Below are positions 33,147 through 41,495 of a stretch of 64,000 nucleotides of DNA, in pieces. The notes under the pieces are model-generated. The model ran no database searches, was not told where the DNA came from, and saw only the letters and a program-made list of their open reading frames with translations. Source of the stretch: Ferdinandcohnia sp036965045 (GTDB taxonomy: Bacteria; Bacillota; Bacilli; Bacillales; Bacillaceae_L); the NCBI RefSeq assembly GCF_036965045.1, contig NZ_JBALOV010000035.1:124001-188000 (forward strand), in the 5' to 3' direction. The translations under genes were made by a program, and so were the position numbers. Positions within the stretch are counted from its first letter, which is position 1. Each line of letters starts with the position of its first letter.

Positions 33147-33175
33147 TTCACAACTATTTTGGAAATAGTTGTGAA
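33147..33175. other. Stem-loop between sigE and sigG
   Basis: A perfect 13-bp inverted repeat (33147-33159 with 33163-33175) with a 3-base loop TGG. There is no T-run after it on either strand, so it does not look like a standard terminator. It lies just before the sigG promoter and could slow or protect read-through transcripts from spoIIG, or bind a protein. Confidence 0.55.
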
Positions 33176-33182
33176 TTCAAAA

Positions 33183-33212
33183 TGCATATTTTTCCCTCTA
33201 ACGGAGATACTT
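33183..33212 (+). promoter_or_regulatory. Predicted sigma-F/sigma-G promoter for sigG
   Basis: TGCATA (33183-33188) fits the -35 of forespore sigma factors. Downstream, GGAGATACTT (33203-33212) fits the sigma-F -10 pattern GGnnAnAnTw, and GATACTT within it resembles the sigma-G -10 CATACTA at a 17-base spacing. In B. subtilis sigG is switched on by sigma-F and then by itself. Confidence 0.55.
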
Positions 33213-33227
33213 AACTTTGTACAGCAA

Positions 33228-33241
33228 CTCCTGTTAGGAGG
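33228..33241 (+). promoter_or_regulatory. Hairpin covering the sigG ribosome binding site
   Basis: CTCCT (33228-33232) and AGGAG (33236-33240) can pair with a 3-base loop and bury the AGGAGGG ribosome binding site of sigG, whose start is the weak codon TTG at 33249. This would hold translation low. I recall that a leader hairpin limiting sigG translation has been reported in B. subtilis. Confidence 0.55.
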
Positions 33242-33248
33242 GAAAGAA

Positions 33249-34031
33249 TTGACTCGAAATAAAGTAGAAATTTGTGGTGTTGATACTTCAAAGCTTCCAG
33301 TATTAAAAAATGAAGAGATGCGGGAATTATTTAGACAAATGCAAAGCGGTAATGATTTGTCAGCTCGCGATAAGCTCGTAAATGGTAATTTACGACTTGT
33401 TCTCAGTGTGATTCAACGTTTCAACAACAGAGGAGAATTTGTGGATGATTTATTTCAGGTTGGCTGTATTGGCCTAATGAAATCAATCGACAATTTTGAC
33501 CTTGGTCAAAACGTAAAATTCTCAACCTATGCAGTCCCGATGATTATCGGTGAAATTCGGCGCTATTTACGAGACAACAATCCTATCAGGGTGTCGCGCT
33601 CACTGCGGGACATTGCCTATAAGGCATTGCAAGTAAGAGAGCGTTTAATGAGTGAAACATCTAGGGAACCTACAGCAGAAGAAATCGCAAAAGTGCTTGA
33701 AGTGCCACACGAGGAAATCGTTTTTGCACTTGATGCGATTCAGGATCCAGTATCATTATTTGAACCTATTTATAATGATGGTGGAGATCCGATTTTTGTT
33801 GTAGATCAACTAAGTGATGAGCGTAATCGGGATTCCAATTGGATTGAAGAGATTGCCTTAAAAGAAGGAATGCGACGATTAAATGATCGTGAAAAACTCA
33901 TCCTTCGCAAACGATTTTTTCAAGGAAAAACACAAATGGAAGTTGCTGAAGAAATCGGAATCTCTCAAGCCCAAGTATCACGACTTGAAAAAGCAGCAAT
34001 TAAACAAATGAATAAGAATATCCAAAATTAA
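33249..34031 (+). CDS. sigG: RNA polymerase sporulation sigma factor sigma-G
   Basis: 260-residue sigma-70 family factor for late forespore genes, the same length as in B. subtilis and almost identical to it from memory (KVEICGVDTSKLPVLKNEEM at the start). Region 2: LVNGNLRLVLSVIQRFNNRG to MIIGEIRRYLRDNNPIRVSR. Region 3: PTAEEIAKVLEVPHEEI. Region 4: LNDREKLILRKRFFQGKTQMEVAEEIGISQAQVSRLEKAA. The TTG at 33249 follows TTAGGAGGG. The frame is open upstream to 33159, but that part lies in the hairpin and promoter. Confidence 0.97.
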   Translation: MTRNKVEICGVDTSKLPVLKNEEMRELFRQMQSGNDLSARDKLVNGNLRLVLSVIQRFNNRGEFVDDLFQVGCIGLMKSIDNFDLGQNVKFSTYAVPMIIGEIRRYLRDNNPIRVSRSLRDIAYKALQVRERLMSETSREPTAEEIAKVLEVPHEEIVFALDAIQDPVSLFEPIYNDGGDPIFVVDQLSDERNRDSNWIEEIALKEGMRRLNDREKLILRKRFFQGKTQMEVAEEIGISQAQVSRLEKAAIKQMNKNIQN

Positions 34032-34085
34032 TGGGCTCAGGACCCATTTTGTGGACAAGCAAAAGCTTGTATATGAAAAATAACT

Positions 34086-34116
34086 AGACATTCGTTTCAT
34101 TCGAATGTCTTTTTTT
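34086..34116 (+). terminator. Terminator after sigG
   Basis: The stem AGACATTCG/CGAATGTCT (34086-34094 with 34102-34110) is followed by a T-run. A smaller stem AATGGG/CCCATT (34030-34048) precedes it at the sigG stop. Confidence 0.85.
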
Positions 34117-34208
34117 CGTCCGCGATATGAACAACTTACTTTCCGTCTATAATTGTCTCATAAAAAGTGATGAGCCAGTCATATAGTTTATATAAGGAGG
34201 CGGAGGAT

Positions 34209-34454
34209 ATGGTGAAAATTTCAGATTTTCAGGCTAAGGATGTTGTCAGTGTTGTGGACGGTAAAAGACTGGGGAATATTGGTGATATCGATATTAATTT
34301 AACAACGGGGAAAATCGAGTCCATTGTGATCGGTGGCTATGGGAAAGTATTGGGGTTATTTGGTAGGGATGAAGAGATTGTGATTCCATGGAAGAATATC
34401 ATAAAGGTAGGCAAAGATGTCATTTTAGTTAGAACACAAACTAATATAGAATAA
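34209..34454 (+). CDS. ylmC: YlmC/YmxH family PRC-barrel protein
   Basis: 81-residue single PRC-barrel domain (about residues 4-76), with KDVVSVVDGKRLGNIGDIDI and FGRDEEIVIPWKNIIKVG typical of YlmC/YmxH. These small proteins are expressed around sporulation; their function is unknown. The start at 34209 follows GGCGGAGG; an ATG at 34167 lies before the binding site. B. subtilis has ylmA and ylmB between sigG and ylmC; here they are missing. Confidence 0.88.
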   Translation: MVKISDFQAKDVVSVVDGKRLGNIGDIDINLTTGKIESIVIGGYGKVLGLFGRDEEIVIPWKNIIKVGKDVILVRTQTNIE

Positions 34455-34612
34455 GCACGGCTAAATTTTGACATTTTTCCTAACATATTCTCCTTTCTTT
34501 TGCTAAGATATGATAAAATAGGCTGGAGAAGGGTTCATTTTTCAAAAAAAATAAAATAATGTCGACCCAATTTGTGCAATGTGGGTTGAACATGTGAATA
34601 AAGGATGTTGTT

Positions 34613-35434
34613 ATGAAGCTTGAACCATTTATTCAAGATACAGATCAGGTTTTAAAAGTCACAACATGGAGCAAGTTTTCAGAAAATCTTGTTGTTGGGT
34701 TTACAACTAAAAATGGAGGAGACAGTAAAGCGGAATATGAATCCCTAAATTTAGGGCTACATGTTAAGGATGACAAATCATTGGTCATATCCAACCGCAA
34801 GAAACTGGCAGACATTCTCCAATTTCCACCTGAAACCTGGGTATGCTCTGAACAGACACATAAAAATAAAATCGCTAAGGTCACTAAAAAAGATCTTGGT
34901 GCAGGGACTTTTACATACGAAGATGGCATCAAAGATACGGATGGATTCTATACCGCTGAGAAAAATATTCTATTAACCCTTTGTTTTGCAGACTGCGTTC
35001 CGCTTTATTTTTTTTCACCTTCGAAACAAATCATTGGAATTGCTCATGCAGGGTGGAAGGGAACTGTTCAGGATATTGCTGGTGAGATGGTTAAAGCTTG
35101 GAAAACGGAAGCTGTTAATCCAGATGAAATTCAAGCAATTATTGGACCATCAATTGGTAGCTGCTGTTACATTGTGGATGATTATGTAATGAATTTTGTG
35201 AAAAATTTGGACCATGTCGATTCAAAGCCATATGAGAAAATCGGTGATACACAATATCGACTGGACTTAAAAGAACTAAACTATCAGCTGATGGTAAGAG
35301 CAGGTATTCCTCCTGAAAATATACAAGTTTCCTCGCACTGTACATCTTGTGAGAATCAGCTTTTCTTTTCGCATCGAAGGGATGCCGGGAAAACGGGTAG
35401 AATGATGAGCTTTATAGGATTTAAGGAGGATTAA
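34613..35434 (+). CDS. ylmD: YlmD, multicopper-polyphenol-oxidase/purine nucleosidase family (YfiH/LACC1)
   Basis: 273 residues of the YfiH/LACC1 family. The conserved metal-binding positions are visible: the His in AHAGWKGT (about residue 145) and the Cys in LCFADCVPLYFF (about 128), plus QTHKNKI (about 82). Family members were first called laccases and were later shown to act on purine nucleosides (phosphorolysis and deamination of adenosine and inosine). The role next to division genes is unknown. The C-terminus carries SSHCTSCENQLFFSHRRDAGKTGRM, a family mark. ylmE starts 9 bases after its stop. Confidence 0.92.
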   Translation: MKLEPFIQDTDQVLKVTTWSKFSENLVVGFTTKNGGDSKAEYESLNLGLHVKDDKSLVISNRKKLADILQFPPETWVCSEQTHKNKIAKVTKKDLGAGTFTYEDGIKDTDGFYTAEKNILLTLCFADCVPLYFFSPSKQIIGIAHAGWKGTVQDIAGEMVKAWKTEAVNPDEIQAIIGPSIGSCCYIVDDYVMNFVKNLDHVDSKPYEKIGDTQYRLDLKELNYQLMVRAGIPPENIQVSSHCTSCENQLFFSHRRDAGKTGRMMSFIGFKED

Positions 35435-35443
35435 TTTTTTGAA

Positions 35444-36121
35444 ATGAGTGTAAAAGAAAATCTTTTAAACATACAAGAAAATATTGAACAAGCATGCAAG
35501 CGCGCAAACCGTTCGGTTGATTCTGTTTCAATCATTGCAGTTACAAAATATGTGAGTGTTGAAACTGCTAGAGAAGCGATTGAAGCGGGAGTACATCATA
35601 TTGGAGAAAATCGTGACACTGGCCTGTTAAAGAAACAAGAAGAAATTGGGAACGAGGCCACTTGGCATTTTATCGGTTCCCTTCAAACAAGAAAAGTGAA
35701 AAATATAATCGATAAGGTGGACTACATTCATTCACTTGATCGAGTATCTTTGGCAGAGGAAATACAAAGACGCGCAAACGGTAAAATAAAATGTTTTGTA
35801 CAAGTTAATGTTTCAGGAGAAGAGTCCAAACATGGAATGTCCCCTGAACAGGTTGAGCCTTTCATCAAGGAAATAGAACAATTCCCTTTCGTTGAGATTG
35901 TCGGACTTATGACAATGGCTCCATTAACTGAAGACAAAAACATCATTCGTGAATGCTTCCAAAGACTTCGAAAGCTTAGAGACGATGTACAAGCTCTTGG
36001 TTTATCGTATGCACCATGTACAGAGTTATCTATGGGGATGTCTAATGATTATGAAATTGCAATTGAAGAAGGTGCTACCTTCATTCGAATAGGTACATCA
36101 CTAGTTGGAAAAGAATTCTAA
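35444..36121 (+). CDS. ylmE: YggS-family PLP homeostasis protein (YlmE)
   Basis: 225-residue PLP-binding TIM-barrel protein (PLPBP/YggS). The lysine that binds pyridoxal phosphate is in IIAVTKYVS (about residue 36). HIGENRDTGLLKKQEEI, HFIGSLQTRK and the C-terminal ELSMGMSNDYEIAIEEGATFIRIG are family motifs. It has no enzyme activity in other species and buffers PLP and amino acid balance. AAGGAGGA lies 13 bases before the ATG, which is rather far, but there is no better in-frame start. sepF follows 16 bases downstream. Confidence 0.94.
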   Translation: MSVKENLLNIQENIEQACKRANRSVDSVSIIAVTKYVSVETAREAIEAGVHHIGENRDTGLLKKQEEIGNEATWHFIGSLQTRKVKNIIDKVDYIHSLDRVSLAEEIQRRANGKIKCFVQVNVSGEESKHGMSPEQVEPFIKEIEQFPFVEIVGLMTMAPLTEDKNIIRECFQRLRKLRDDVQALGLSYAPCTELSMGMSNDYEIAIEEGATFIRIGTSLVGKEF

Positions 36122-36137
36122 AAGAGAGGTGTTATAA

Positions 36138-36572
36138 ATGAGCATTAAATCAAAATTTAAAAGTTTTTTTGCACTGGAAGATGAATATGATTATGATGAA
36201 GATGAATATTTTGAAGATGAAATTGAGCCTACCAAGCCTACACGTGCTGCTGCAAAGCAAAATGTGGTAAGCTTACAAAGTGTTCAAAAATCGTCAAAAG
36301 TCATTTTATTTGAGCCTCGTGTGTATGCAGAGGCACAAGAAATTGCTGATCATTTGAAAAATAGACGGGCAGTGGTTGTTAATCTACAACGTGTCCAACA
36401 TGATCAAGCTAAGCGAATTGTTGACTTTTTAAGTGGAACAGTATACGCAATCGGTGGGGATATTCAACGCATTGGGTCTAATATTTTCTTATGTACACCA
36501 GATAATATTGATGTATCAGGAAATATTTCTGAAATTGTTTCCAACGAAGAATACGCTGAAAAGGGGTGGTAA
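36138..36572 (+). CDS. sepF: Cell division protein SepF
   Basis: 144 residues. The N-terminal amphipathic helix MSIKSKFKSFFALED binds membrane, a long acidic D/E/Y linker follows (about 15-35), and the C-terminal SepF domain (about 55-140) contains KVILFEPRVYAEAQEIADHLKNRRAVVVNL and the GTVYAIGGDIQRIGSNIFLCTP core. SepF polymers bind the FtsZ C-terminal tail and act with FtsA. AGAGAGGTG precedes the ATG. ylmG starts 6 bases after its stop. Confidence 0.96.
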   Translation: MSIKSKFKSFFALEDEYDYDEDEYFEDEIEPTKPTRAAAKQNVVSLQSVQKSSKVILFEPRVYAEAQEIADHLKNRRAVVVNLQRVQHDQAKRIVDFLSGTVYAIGGDIQRIGSNIFLCTPDNIDVSGNISEIVSNEEYAEKGW

Positions 36573-36578
36573 TCGCTA

Positions 36579-36839
36579 ATGGATATTATTTTCGCTATCT
36601 TAAGTCAAGTGCTAGGACTCTATTCATATGCACTGATCATTTATATTTTAATGTCATGGTTTCCAAATGCACGTGAGTCTGGAATTGGTCAATTCTTTGC
36701 AAAAATTTGTGAACCATATTTAGAACCATTCCGAAGATTTATTCCACCACTAGGAATGATTGATATTTCTCCAATCGTCGCCATTCTGGTTTTAAATTTC
36801 GCTAGTAGAGGCATTCATGCATTACAAGTTATGTTCTAA
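36579..36839 (+). CDS. ylmG: YggT family membrane protein YlmG
   Basis: 86 residues with two membrane helices (about 3-24 and 62-84) around the conserved loop SWFPNARESGIGQFFAKICEPYLEPFRRFIPPLGMIDISPI, the YggT signature. In cyanobacteria and plastids relatives affect nucleoid or chloroplast DNA distribution; the role in bacilli is unknown. Its ribosome binding site (GGGGTGG) lies at the end of sepF, so the two are coupled. Confidence 0.94.
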   Translation: MDIIFAILSQVLGLYSYALIIYILMSWFPNARESGIGQFFAKICEPYLEPFRRFIPPLGMIDISPIVAILVLNFASRGIHALQVMF

Positions 36840-36840
36840 T

Positions 36841-36873
36841 AAAAGGACCTTCATTGCTAGGTCCCTTTCTTTA
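36841..36873 (+). terminator. Weak stem-loop after ylmG
   Basis: GGACC (36845-36849) pairs with GGTCC (36860-36864), with flanking A- and T-tracts and CTTTCTTT after. It may give partial termination before ylmH. Confidence 0.5.
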
Positions 36874-36896
36874 TTTCAACCAGAGGTATTATACAT

Positions 36897-37670
36897 ATGA
36901 ATTTATATCAACATTTTCGAAAAGAAGAGCATGCGTTCATTGATCAAGTTTTGGAATGGAAGCAGACTGTAGAAAACCAATATAGTCCAAAGTTAACCGA
37001 TTTTCTTGATCCGCGTGAGCAGGAGATCGTGCAACAAGTAATTGGTGCAAATGGAGAAATCCTTGTTGGTTTTTTTGGTGGAACAGAAGGGCTTGAGCGA
37101 AAGCGTGCATTATTATATCCAACCTATTTTGAACCCAATGATACTGACTACAATCTATCCTTCTTTGAAGTGAAATATCCAGTTAAATTTGTCACGGTAG
37201 ACCATCGTAAAGTGCTAGGTTCATTAATGTCACTTGGTCTAAAACGTTCAAAGTTTGGTGACATATTAACACAGGATGAACGTATTCAGATAGTCGTTGC
37301 AAAAGAAATCGCCGATTATGTAAGTATGAATTTGACTGCTATTGGAAAAGCAACCATTTCTCTCTCAGAAATAACTTCTACAGATTTACTTGAAGTAGAT
37401 GAAGAATGGACAGAACAAGCAGTCACTGTTTCTTCCTTACGATTAGATGTTGTTCTATCCTCTATTTTAAATTTGTCAAGACAAAAAGCGCAAAGTTTGA
37501 TTGAGAATGGCCTTGTCAAGGTGAATTGGAAAAAAATCGAGCATGCTTCCTTTGAATGTAAAGAAACGGATGTCTTATCTGTACGCGGGTACGGAAGAAG
37601 TAAACTTCATTCAATTGAGGGAAAAACGAAAAAGGAAAAATGGAGAATTATTGTAGGAAAACAAAAATAA
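36897..37670 (+). CDS. ylmH: YlmH, S4-domain RNA-binding protein
   Basis: 257 residues. An N-terminal domain (about 1-80), a central RRM-like segment (about 80-165, with GSLMSLGLKRSKFGDI) and a C-terminal S4 RNA-binding domain (about 182-245, RLDVVLSSILNLSRQKAQSLIENGLVKVNWKKIEH). YlmH/DivIVA-locus S4 proteins bind ribosomes and, in B. subtilis, have been linked to rescue of stalled 50S-peptidyl-tRNA complexes alongside RqcH. The name fits the locus. A weak stem (37674-37694) follows the stop. Confidence 0.92.
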   Translation: MNLYQHFRKEEHAFIDQVLEWKQTVENQYSPKLTDFLDPREQEIVQQVIGANGEILVGFFGGTEGLERKRALLYPTYFEPNDTDYNLSFFEVKYPVKFVTVDHRKVLGSLMSLGLKRSKFGDILTQDERIQIVVAKEIADYVSMNLTAIGKATISLSEITSTDLLEVDEEWTEQAVTVSSLRLDVVLSSILNLSRQKAQSLIENGLVKVNWKKIEHASFECKETDVLSVRGYGRSKLHSIEGKTKKEKWRIIVGKQK

Positions 37671-37772
37671 TTGAAAAGAATGCAGGATATTCTTCTTTTT
37701 TGTCGAAATGTAAAGTATCATAATTAAAGGTAATGATTTCTATTTTTTTATTAATTATTGGAGGTGGCATTC

Positions 37773-38273
37773 GTGCCTTTGACGCCATTAGATATTCATA
37801 ATAAGGAATTTAATAAAGGTTTTCGCGGCTATGATGAGGATGAAGTAAACGAGTTTCTCGATCAAGTCATTAAAGATTATGAAATGGTTATTCGTGAGAA
37901 AAAAGAACTTGAATCAAAGCTTTCAGAGCTGAATGAAAAACTAGGGCATTTTACAAATATTGAGGAAACGTTAAATAAATCAATTTTAATTGCTCAAGAA
38001 ACAGCCGAAGAAGTAAAACGCAATGCATCAAAGGAAGCAAAGCTGATTATTAAAGAGGCAGAGAAAAATGCCGATCGAATTATTAATGAATCTTTAGCGA
38101 AATCTAGAAAGATATCAATTGAAATCGAAGAATTGAAGAAGCAGTCAAAAGTATTTAGAAACAGATTTAAAATGTTAATTGAAGCCCAATTGGACATGCT
38201 TAATAATGATGATTGGGATCACCTAATGGAATACAATTCAGAGCCAGTTTTTGCCGAATCGGAAGAAAACTAG
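37773..38273 (+). CDS. divIVA: Cell-pole and septum protein DivIVA
   Basis: 166 residues, long coiled coils throughout. The N-terminal lipid-binding domain (MPLTPLDIHNKEFNKGFRGYDEDEVNEFLDQV) holds the membrane-curvature-sensing phenylalanine/arginine loop. A second coiled-coil domain at about 65-135 contains the tetramerising segment. The start is GTG at 37773 with TTGGAGGTGG upstream; the ATG at 37758 lies inside that binding site. DivIVA recruits MinJ and, in sporulation, RacA. B. subtilis DivIVA has 164 residues. Confidence 0.96.
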   Translation: MPLTPLDIHNKEFNKGFRGYDEDEVNEFLDQVIKDYEMVIREKKELESKLSELNEKLGHFTNIEETLNKSILIAQETAEEVKRNASKEAKLIIKEAEKNADRIINESLAKSRKISIEIEELKKQSKVFRNRFKMLIEAQLDMLNNDDWDHLMEYNSEPVFAESEEN

Positions 38274-38282
38274 TTTCTATAC

Positions 38283-38311
38283 TTGACTCTTTTGTTTAAT
38301 ACGCATATAAT
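38283..38311 (+). promoter_or_regulatory. Sigma-A promoter of the ileS T-box leader
   Basis: TTGACT (38283-38288) and TATAAT (38306-38311) are 17 bases apart. Transcription would begin near 38318, giving a leader of about 365 bases before ileS. Confidence 0.8.
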
Positions 38312-38344
38312 TTTAAAACAACAAATTAAATTCAATATATAAGC

Positions 38345-38621
38345 AGCTATGAAAGGGACAGTAGTTCTTACTTATACTTATCAATTCTTAAAAGCGAGTC
38401 AGGGATGGTGGAAGCCTGATATAAGTAGTAAGAATGAAGATCACCCCGGAGTTCGGTGCTGAACATATAGAAGTGGTCGTTTGATCATGTCTGAGTAAGC
38501 ATCTCGCGAATCATTCACGTTACGAATGTCGAGTGGACGAATGAAAAATCTTCGTCTATAAGGGTGGTACCGCGAGAGACCTTCTCGTCCCTTTTTGGGA
38601 TGAGGAGGTCTCTTTCTTTTT
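38345..38621 (+). ncRNA. T-box riboswitch (isoleucine) controlling ileS
   Basis: A T-box leader, which reads the charging state of tRNA(Ile). The T-box sequence AAGGGTGGTACCGCG lies at 38560-38574. It is followed at once by the terminator stem (about 38576-38590 with 38597-38612) and a T-rich tail. Stem I has the GGTGGAAG bulge region at about 38407-38414. The specifier codon is probably ATC (Ile) at 38440-38442, in the GAAGATCACC specifier loop context. Uncharged tRNA(Ile) would pair with the T-box and prevent termination. The specifier assignment is by eye. This explains the 411-base gap between divIVA and ileS. Confidence 0.92.
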
Positions 38622-38684
38622 ATGTATAAAAGGTATCCGCAAGCTGCAATTGTAAATTGGAACGATAATTAGGAGGAAATGGTA

Positions 38685-41447
38685 ATGGAATACAAAGATA
38701 CGTTGTTAATGCCAAAAACAGATTTTCCAATGCGTGGAAATCTCCCAAACCGTGAACCACAAATTCAAGAACAATGGGAAGAAATGAATATTTACCAAAA
38801 GGTTCAAGAACGTACAAAAGGGCGTCCATTATTCGTTTTACACGATGGACCTCCATATGCAAATGGTGACATTCATATGGGGCATGCCTTAAACAAAATT
38901 ATCAAAGACATGATCGTTCGTTTTAAATCAATGAACGGCTATTGTGCACCATATGTGCCTGGTTGGGATACGCACGGCCTGCCAATTGAAACAGCTCTTA
39001 CAAAGAATAAGAAGGTGAATCGTAAAGCAATGAGCGTTGCAGATTTCCGTAAGCTTTGTGAGGAATATGCATACGAACAAATCAATAACCAAAGAGAACA
39101 ATTTAAACGACTGGGAGTTCGTGGTGACTGGGAGAACCCATATATTACATTAAAACCTGAATATGAAGCACAGCAAATCAAAGTATTTGGAGAAATGGCT
39201 AAAAAAGGTTACATCTACAAAGGACTTAAGCCTGTATATTGGTCTCCTTCAAGTGAATCAGCACTTGCAGAGGCTGAAATTGAATACCAAGATAAGCGAT
39301 CACCGTCTATCTATGTAGCATTCCCTGTTAAAGACGGCAAAGGTGTGCTAGAGGGTGACGAAAAAATCATCATCTGGACAACAACTCCATGGACCATTCC
39401 AGCTAACCTTGGAATTAGCGTACATCCAGATCTTGAATACTCTGTAGTAAGTGTTGACAACCATAAATATGTTGTTGCTTCTGCGTTATTAGAGGCAGTA
39501 ACAAAAGAAATTGGCTGGGAAAACGTTTCTGTAGTGAAAACTTTTAAAGGTCGAGAATTAGAAAATGTAGTAGCAACTCACCCTATTTATGGACGTGACT
39601 CTTTAGTAATGCTAGGTGAGCATGTTACAACTGAGGCAGGTACTGGATGTGTTCATACAGCACCAGGTCACGGGGAAGATGACTTTATTGTCGGCCAAAA
39701 ATACGGCATCGGCGTTTTATGTCCTGTTGATGAAAAAGGATATATGACTGCGGAAGCAGAAGGGTTTGAAGGTTTATTCTATGATGAAGCCAACAAGCCA
39801 ATTACTGAAAAATTAACGGAAGTTGGAGCGCTTTTAAAGCTTTCCTTCATCACTCACTCCTATCCTCATGACTGGCGTACGAAGAAACCAACTATTTTCA
39901 GAGCAACAGCCCAATGGTTTGCTTCGATCAAGGATTTTAGACAAGAGCTAATGGAAGCTGTTAAAGAAACAAAATGGGTTCCAGCATGGGGTGAAACACG
40001 TCTTTACAATATGGTTCGTGACAGAGGAGATTGGTGTATTTCTCGTCAGCGTGCATGGGGTGTTCCAATTCCAGTCTTTTATGGTGAAAATGGTGAACCA
40101 ATCATCACGGATGTGACAATTAACCATGTATCTGAATTGTTCAGAGAGTTTGGTTCTAATGTGTGGTTTGAGCGTGAAGCAAAAGATTTATTACCTGAAG
40201 GCTTTACTCATGAATCAAGTCCAAACGGCATTTTTACAAAAGAATCAGATATTATGGACGTATGGTTTGACTCTGGCTCATCCCATCAAGCTGTTCTTTT
40301 AGAAAGAGATGACTTACAACGTCCTGCTGACCTTTATTTAGAAGGATCGGACCAATATCGTGGTTGGTTTAACTCATCCTTATCTACAGCAGTAGCAGTA
40401 ACAGGAAAAGCCCCATATAAGGGTGTACTAAGCCATGGTTTTGCTCTAGATGGTGAAGGCCGCAAGATGAGTAAATCATTAGGAAACGTAGTTGTTCCTG
40501 CGAAAGTTATGAAACAGCTAGGAGCTGATATTCTACGTCTTTGGGTAGCCTCCGTTGATTATCAATCAGACGTTCGTGTATCAGACGCCATTTTAAAACA
40601 AGTTGCTGAGGTTTACCGTAAAATTAGAAATACATTCCGATTCTTACTTGGAAACTTAAGTGATTTTAATCCGGAAACAGATGCAGTCCCAGTAAATGAA
40701 TTACGTGAAGTGGATCGTTATATCCTTGTTAAATTAAACAAATTAATTGATAAGGTTAAAGCATCTTATGAAAATTATGAGTTTGCAGGTGTTTATCATT
40801 CTGTTCATAATTTCTGTACAATCGAGTTAAGTTCCTTCTACCTAGATTTTGCGAAGGATATTTTATATATCGAACCAGCTAATCAGCGTGATCGTCGTTC
40901 GATTCAAACTGTTTTATATGAAAGCTTATTGGGCTTAACGAAGCTAGTAACACCAATTCTTCCACATACAGCTGACGAGGTATGGTCTCATATCGATTCG
41001 GTTAAAGAAGAAAGTGTTCAATTGGTTGATATGCCTACTTCTGTGGAGATTCCAAATGCAGACCAATTAGAAGCGAAATGGGATTCATTCATGGAGCTGC
41101 GCGACGATGTTCTTAAAGCACTTGAAACAGCAAGAAATGAAAAAGTCATCGGAAAATCATTAGCTGCAAGCATTGTACTATATCCAAACAATGAAGCAAA
41201 AGCTCTTCTCGATTCAATTGAAGAAAACGTAAAGCAATTGTTCATTGTATCAGGCTTTGAAATTGGTGGTTCTTATGAGGATGCGCCAGAAAATGCACAG
41301 AGCTTTGAACAAGTAAAAATCGTTGTAGGGGTAGCAGAAGGTGAAACATGTGATCGCTGTTGGGTTGTAACACCAACTGTTGGTGAGGACCAAGATCACC
41401 CAACACTTTGCTCACGCTGTGCAGCTGTTGTAAAAGAAAATTACTAA
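38685..41447 (+). CDS. ileS: Isoleucyl-tRNA synthetase
   Basis: 920-residue class I synthetase. The HIGH-type motif is PPYANGDIHMGHA (about 57-69), the KMSKS motif is GRKMSKSLG (about 591-599), the editing domain CP1 lies at about 190-385 (GTGCVHTAPGHGEDD), and a zinc ribbon closes the C-terminus (CDRCW ... CSRCA). Start 38685 (MEYKDTLLMPKTDFPMRG) is supported by AGGAGG; an ATG two codons earlier is too close to it. Expression is controlled by the T-box upstream, and a terminator follows. Confidence 0.97.
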   Translation: MEYKDTLLMPKTDFPMRGNLPNREPQIQEQWEEMNIYQKVQERTKGRPLFVLHDGPPYANGDIHMGHALNKIIKDMIVRFKSMNGYCAPYVPGWDTHGLPIETALTKNKKVNRKAMSVADFRKLCEEYAYEQINNQREQFKRLGVRGDWENPYITLKPEYEAQQIKVFGEMAKKGYIYKGLKPVYWSPSSESALAEAEIEYQDKRSPSIYVAFPVKDGKGVLEGDEKIIIWTTTPWTIPANLGISVHPDLEYSVVSVDNHKYVVASALLEAVTKEIGWENVSVVKTFKGRELENVVATHPIYGRDSLVMLGEHVTTEAGTGCVHTAPGHGEDDFIVGQKYGIGVLCPVDEKGYMTAEAEGFEGLFYDEANKPITEKLTEVGALLKLSFITHSYPHDWRTKKPTIFRATAQWFASIKDFRQELMEAVKETKWVPAWGETRLYNMVRDRGDWCISRQRAWGVPIPVFYGENGEPIITDVTINHVSELFREFGSNVWFEREAKDLLPEGFTHESSPNGIFTKESDIMDVWFDSGSSHQAVLLERDDLQRPADLYLEGSDQYRGWFNSSLSTAVAVTGKAPYKGVLSHGFALDGEGRKMSKSLGNVVVPAKVMKQLGADILRLWVASVDYQSDVRVSDAILKQVAEVYRKIRNTFRFLLGNLSDFNPETDAVPVNELREVDRYILVKLNKLIDKVKASYENYEFAGVYHSVHNFCTIELSSFYLDFAKDILYIEPANQRDRRSIQTVLYESLLGLTKLVTPILPHTADEVWSHIDSVKEESVQLVDMPTSVEIPNADQLEAKWDSFMELRDDVLKALETARNEKVIGKSLAASIVLYPNNEAKALLDSIEENVKQLFIVSGFEIGGSYEDAPENAQSFEQVKIVVGVAEGETCDRCWVVTPTVGEDQDHPTLCSRCAAVVKENY

Positions 41448-41460
41448 AACTAACTGGTAG

Positions 41461-41495
41461 AGCACCATGAATCTAAAGGTTCATGGTGCTTTTTT
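41461..41495 (+). terminator. Terminator after ileS
   Basis: A perfect 11-bp stem (41461-41471 with 41480-41490) and six T. Ends the T-box-ileS transcript. Confidence 0.92.

Noticed and set aside
34030..34048. Small stem AATGGG/CCCATT at the sigG stop as a separate terminator
   Set aside because: Only 6 bp with a short tail; the stronger hairpin at 34086-34116 is the better terminator.
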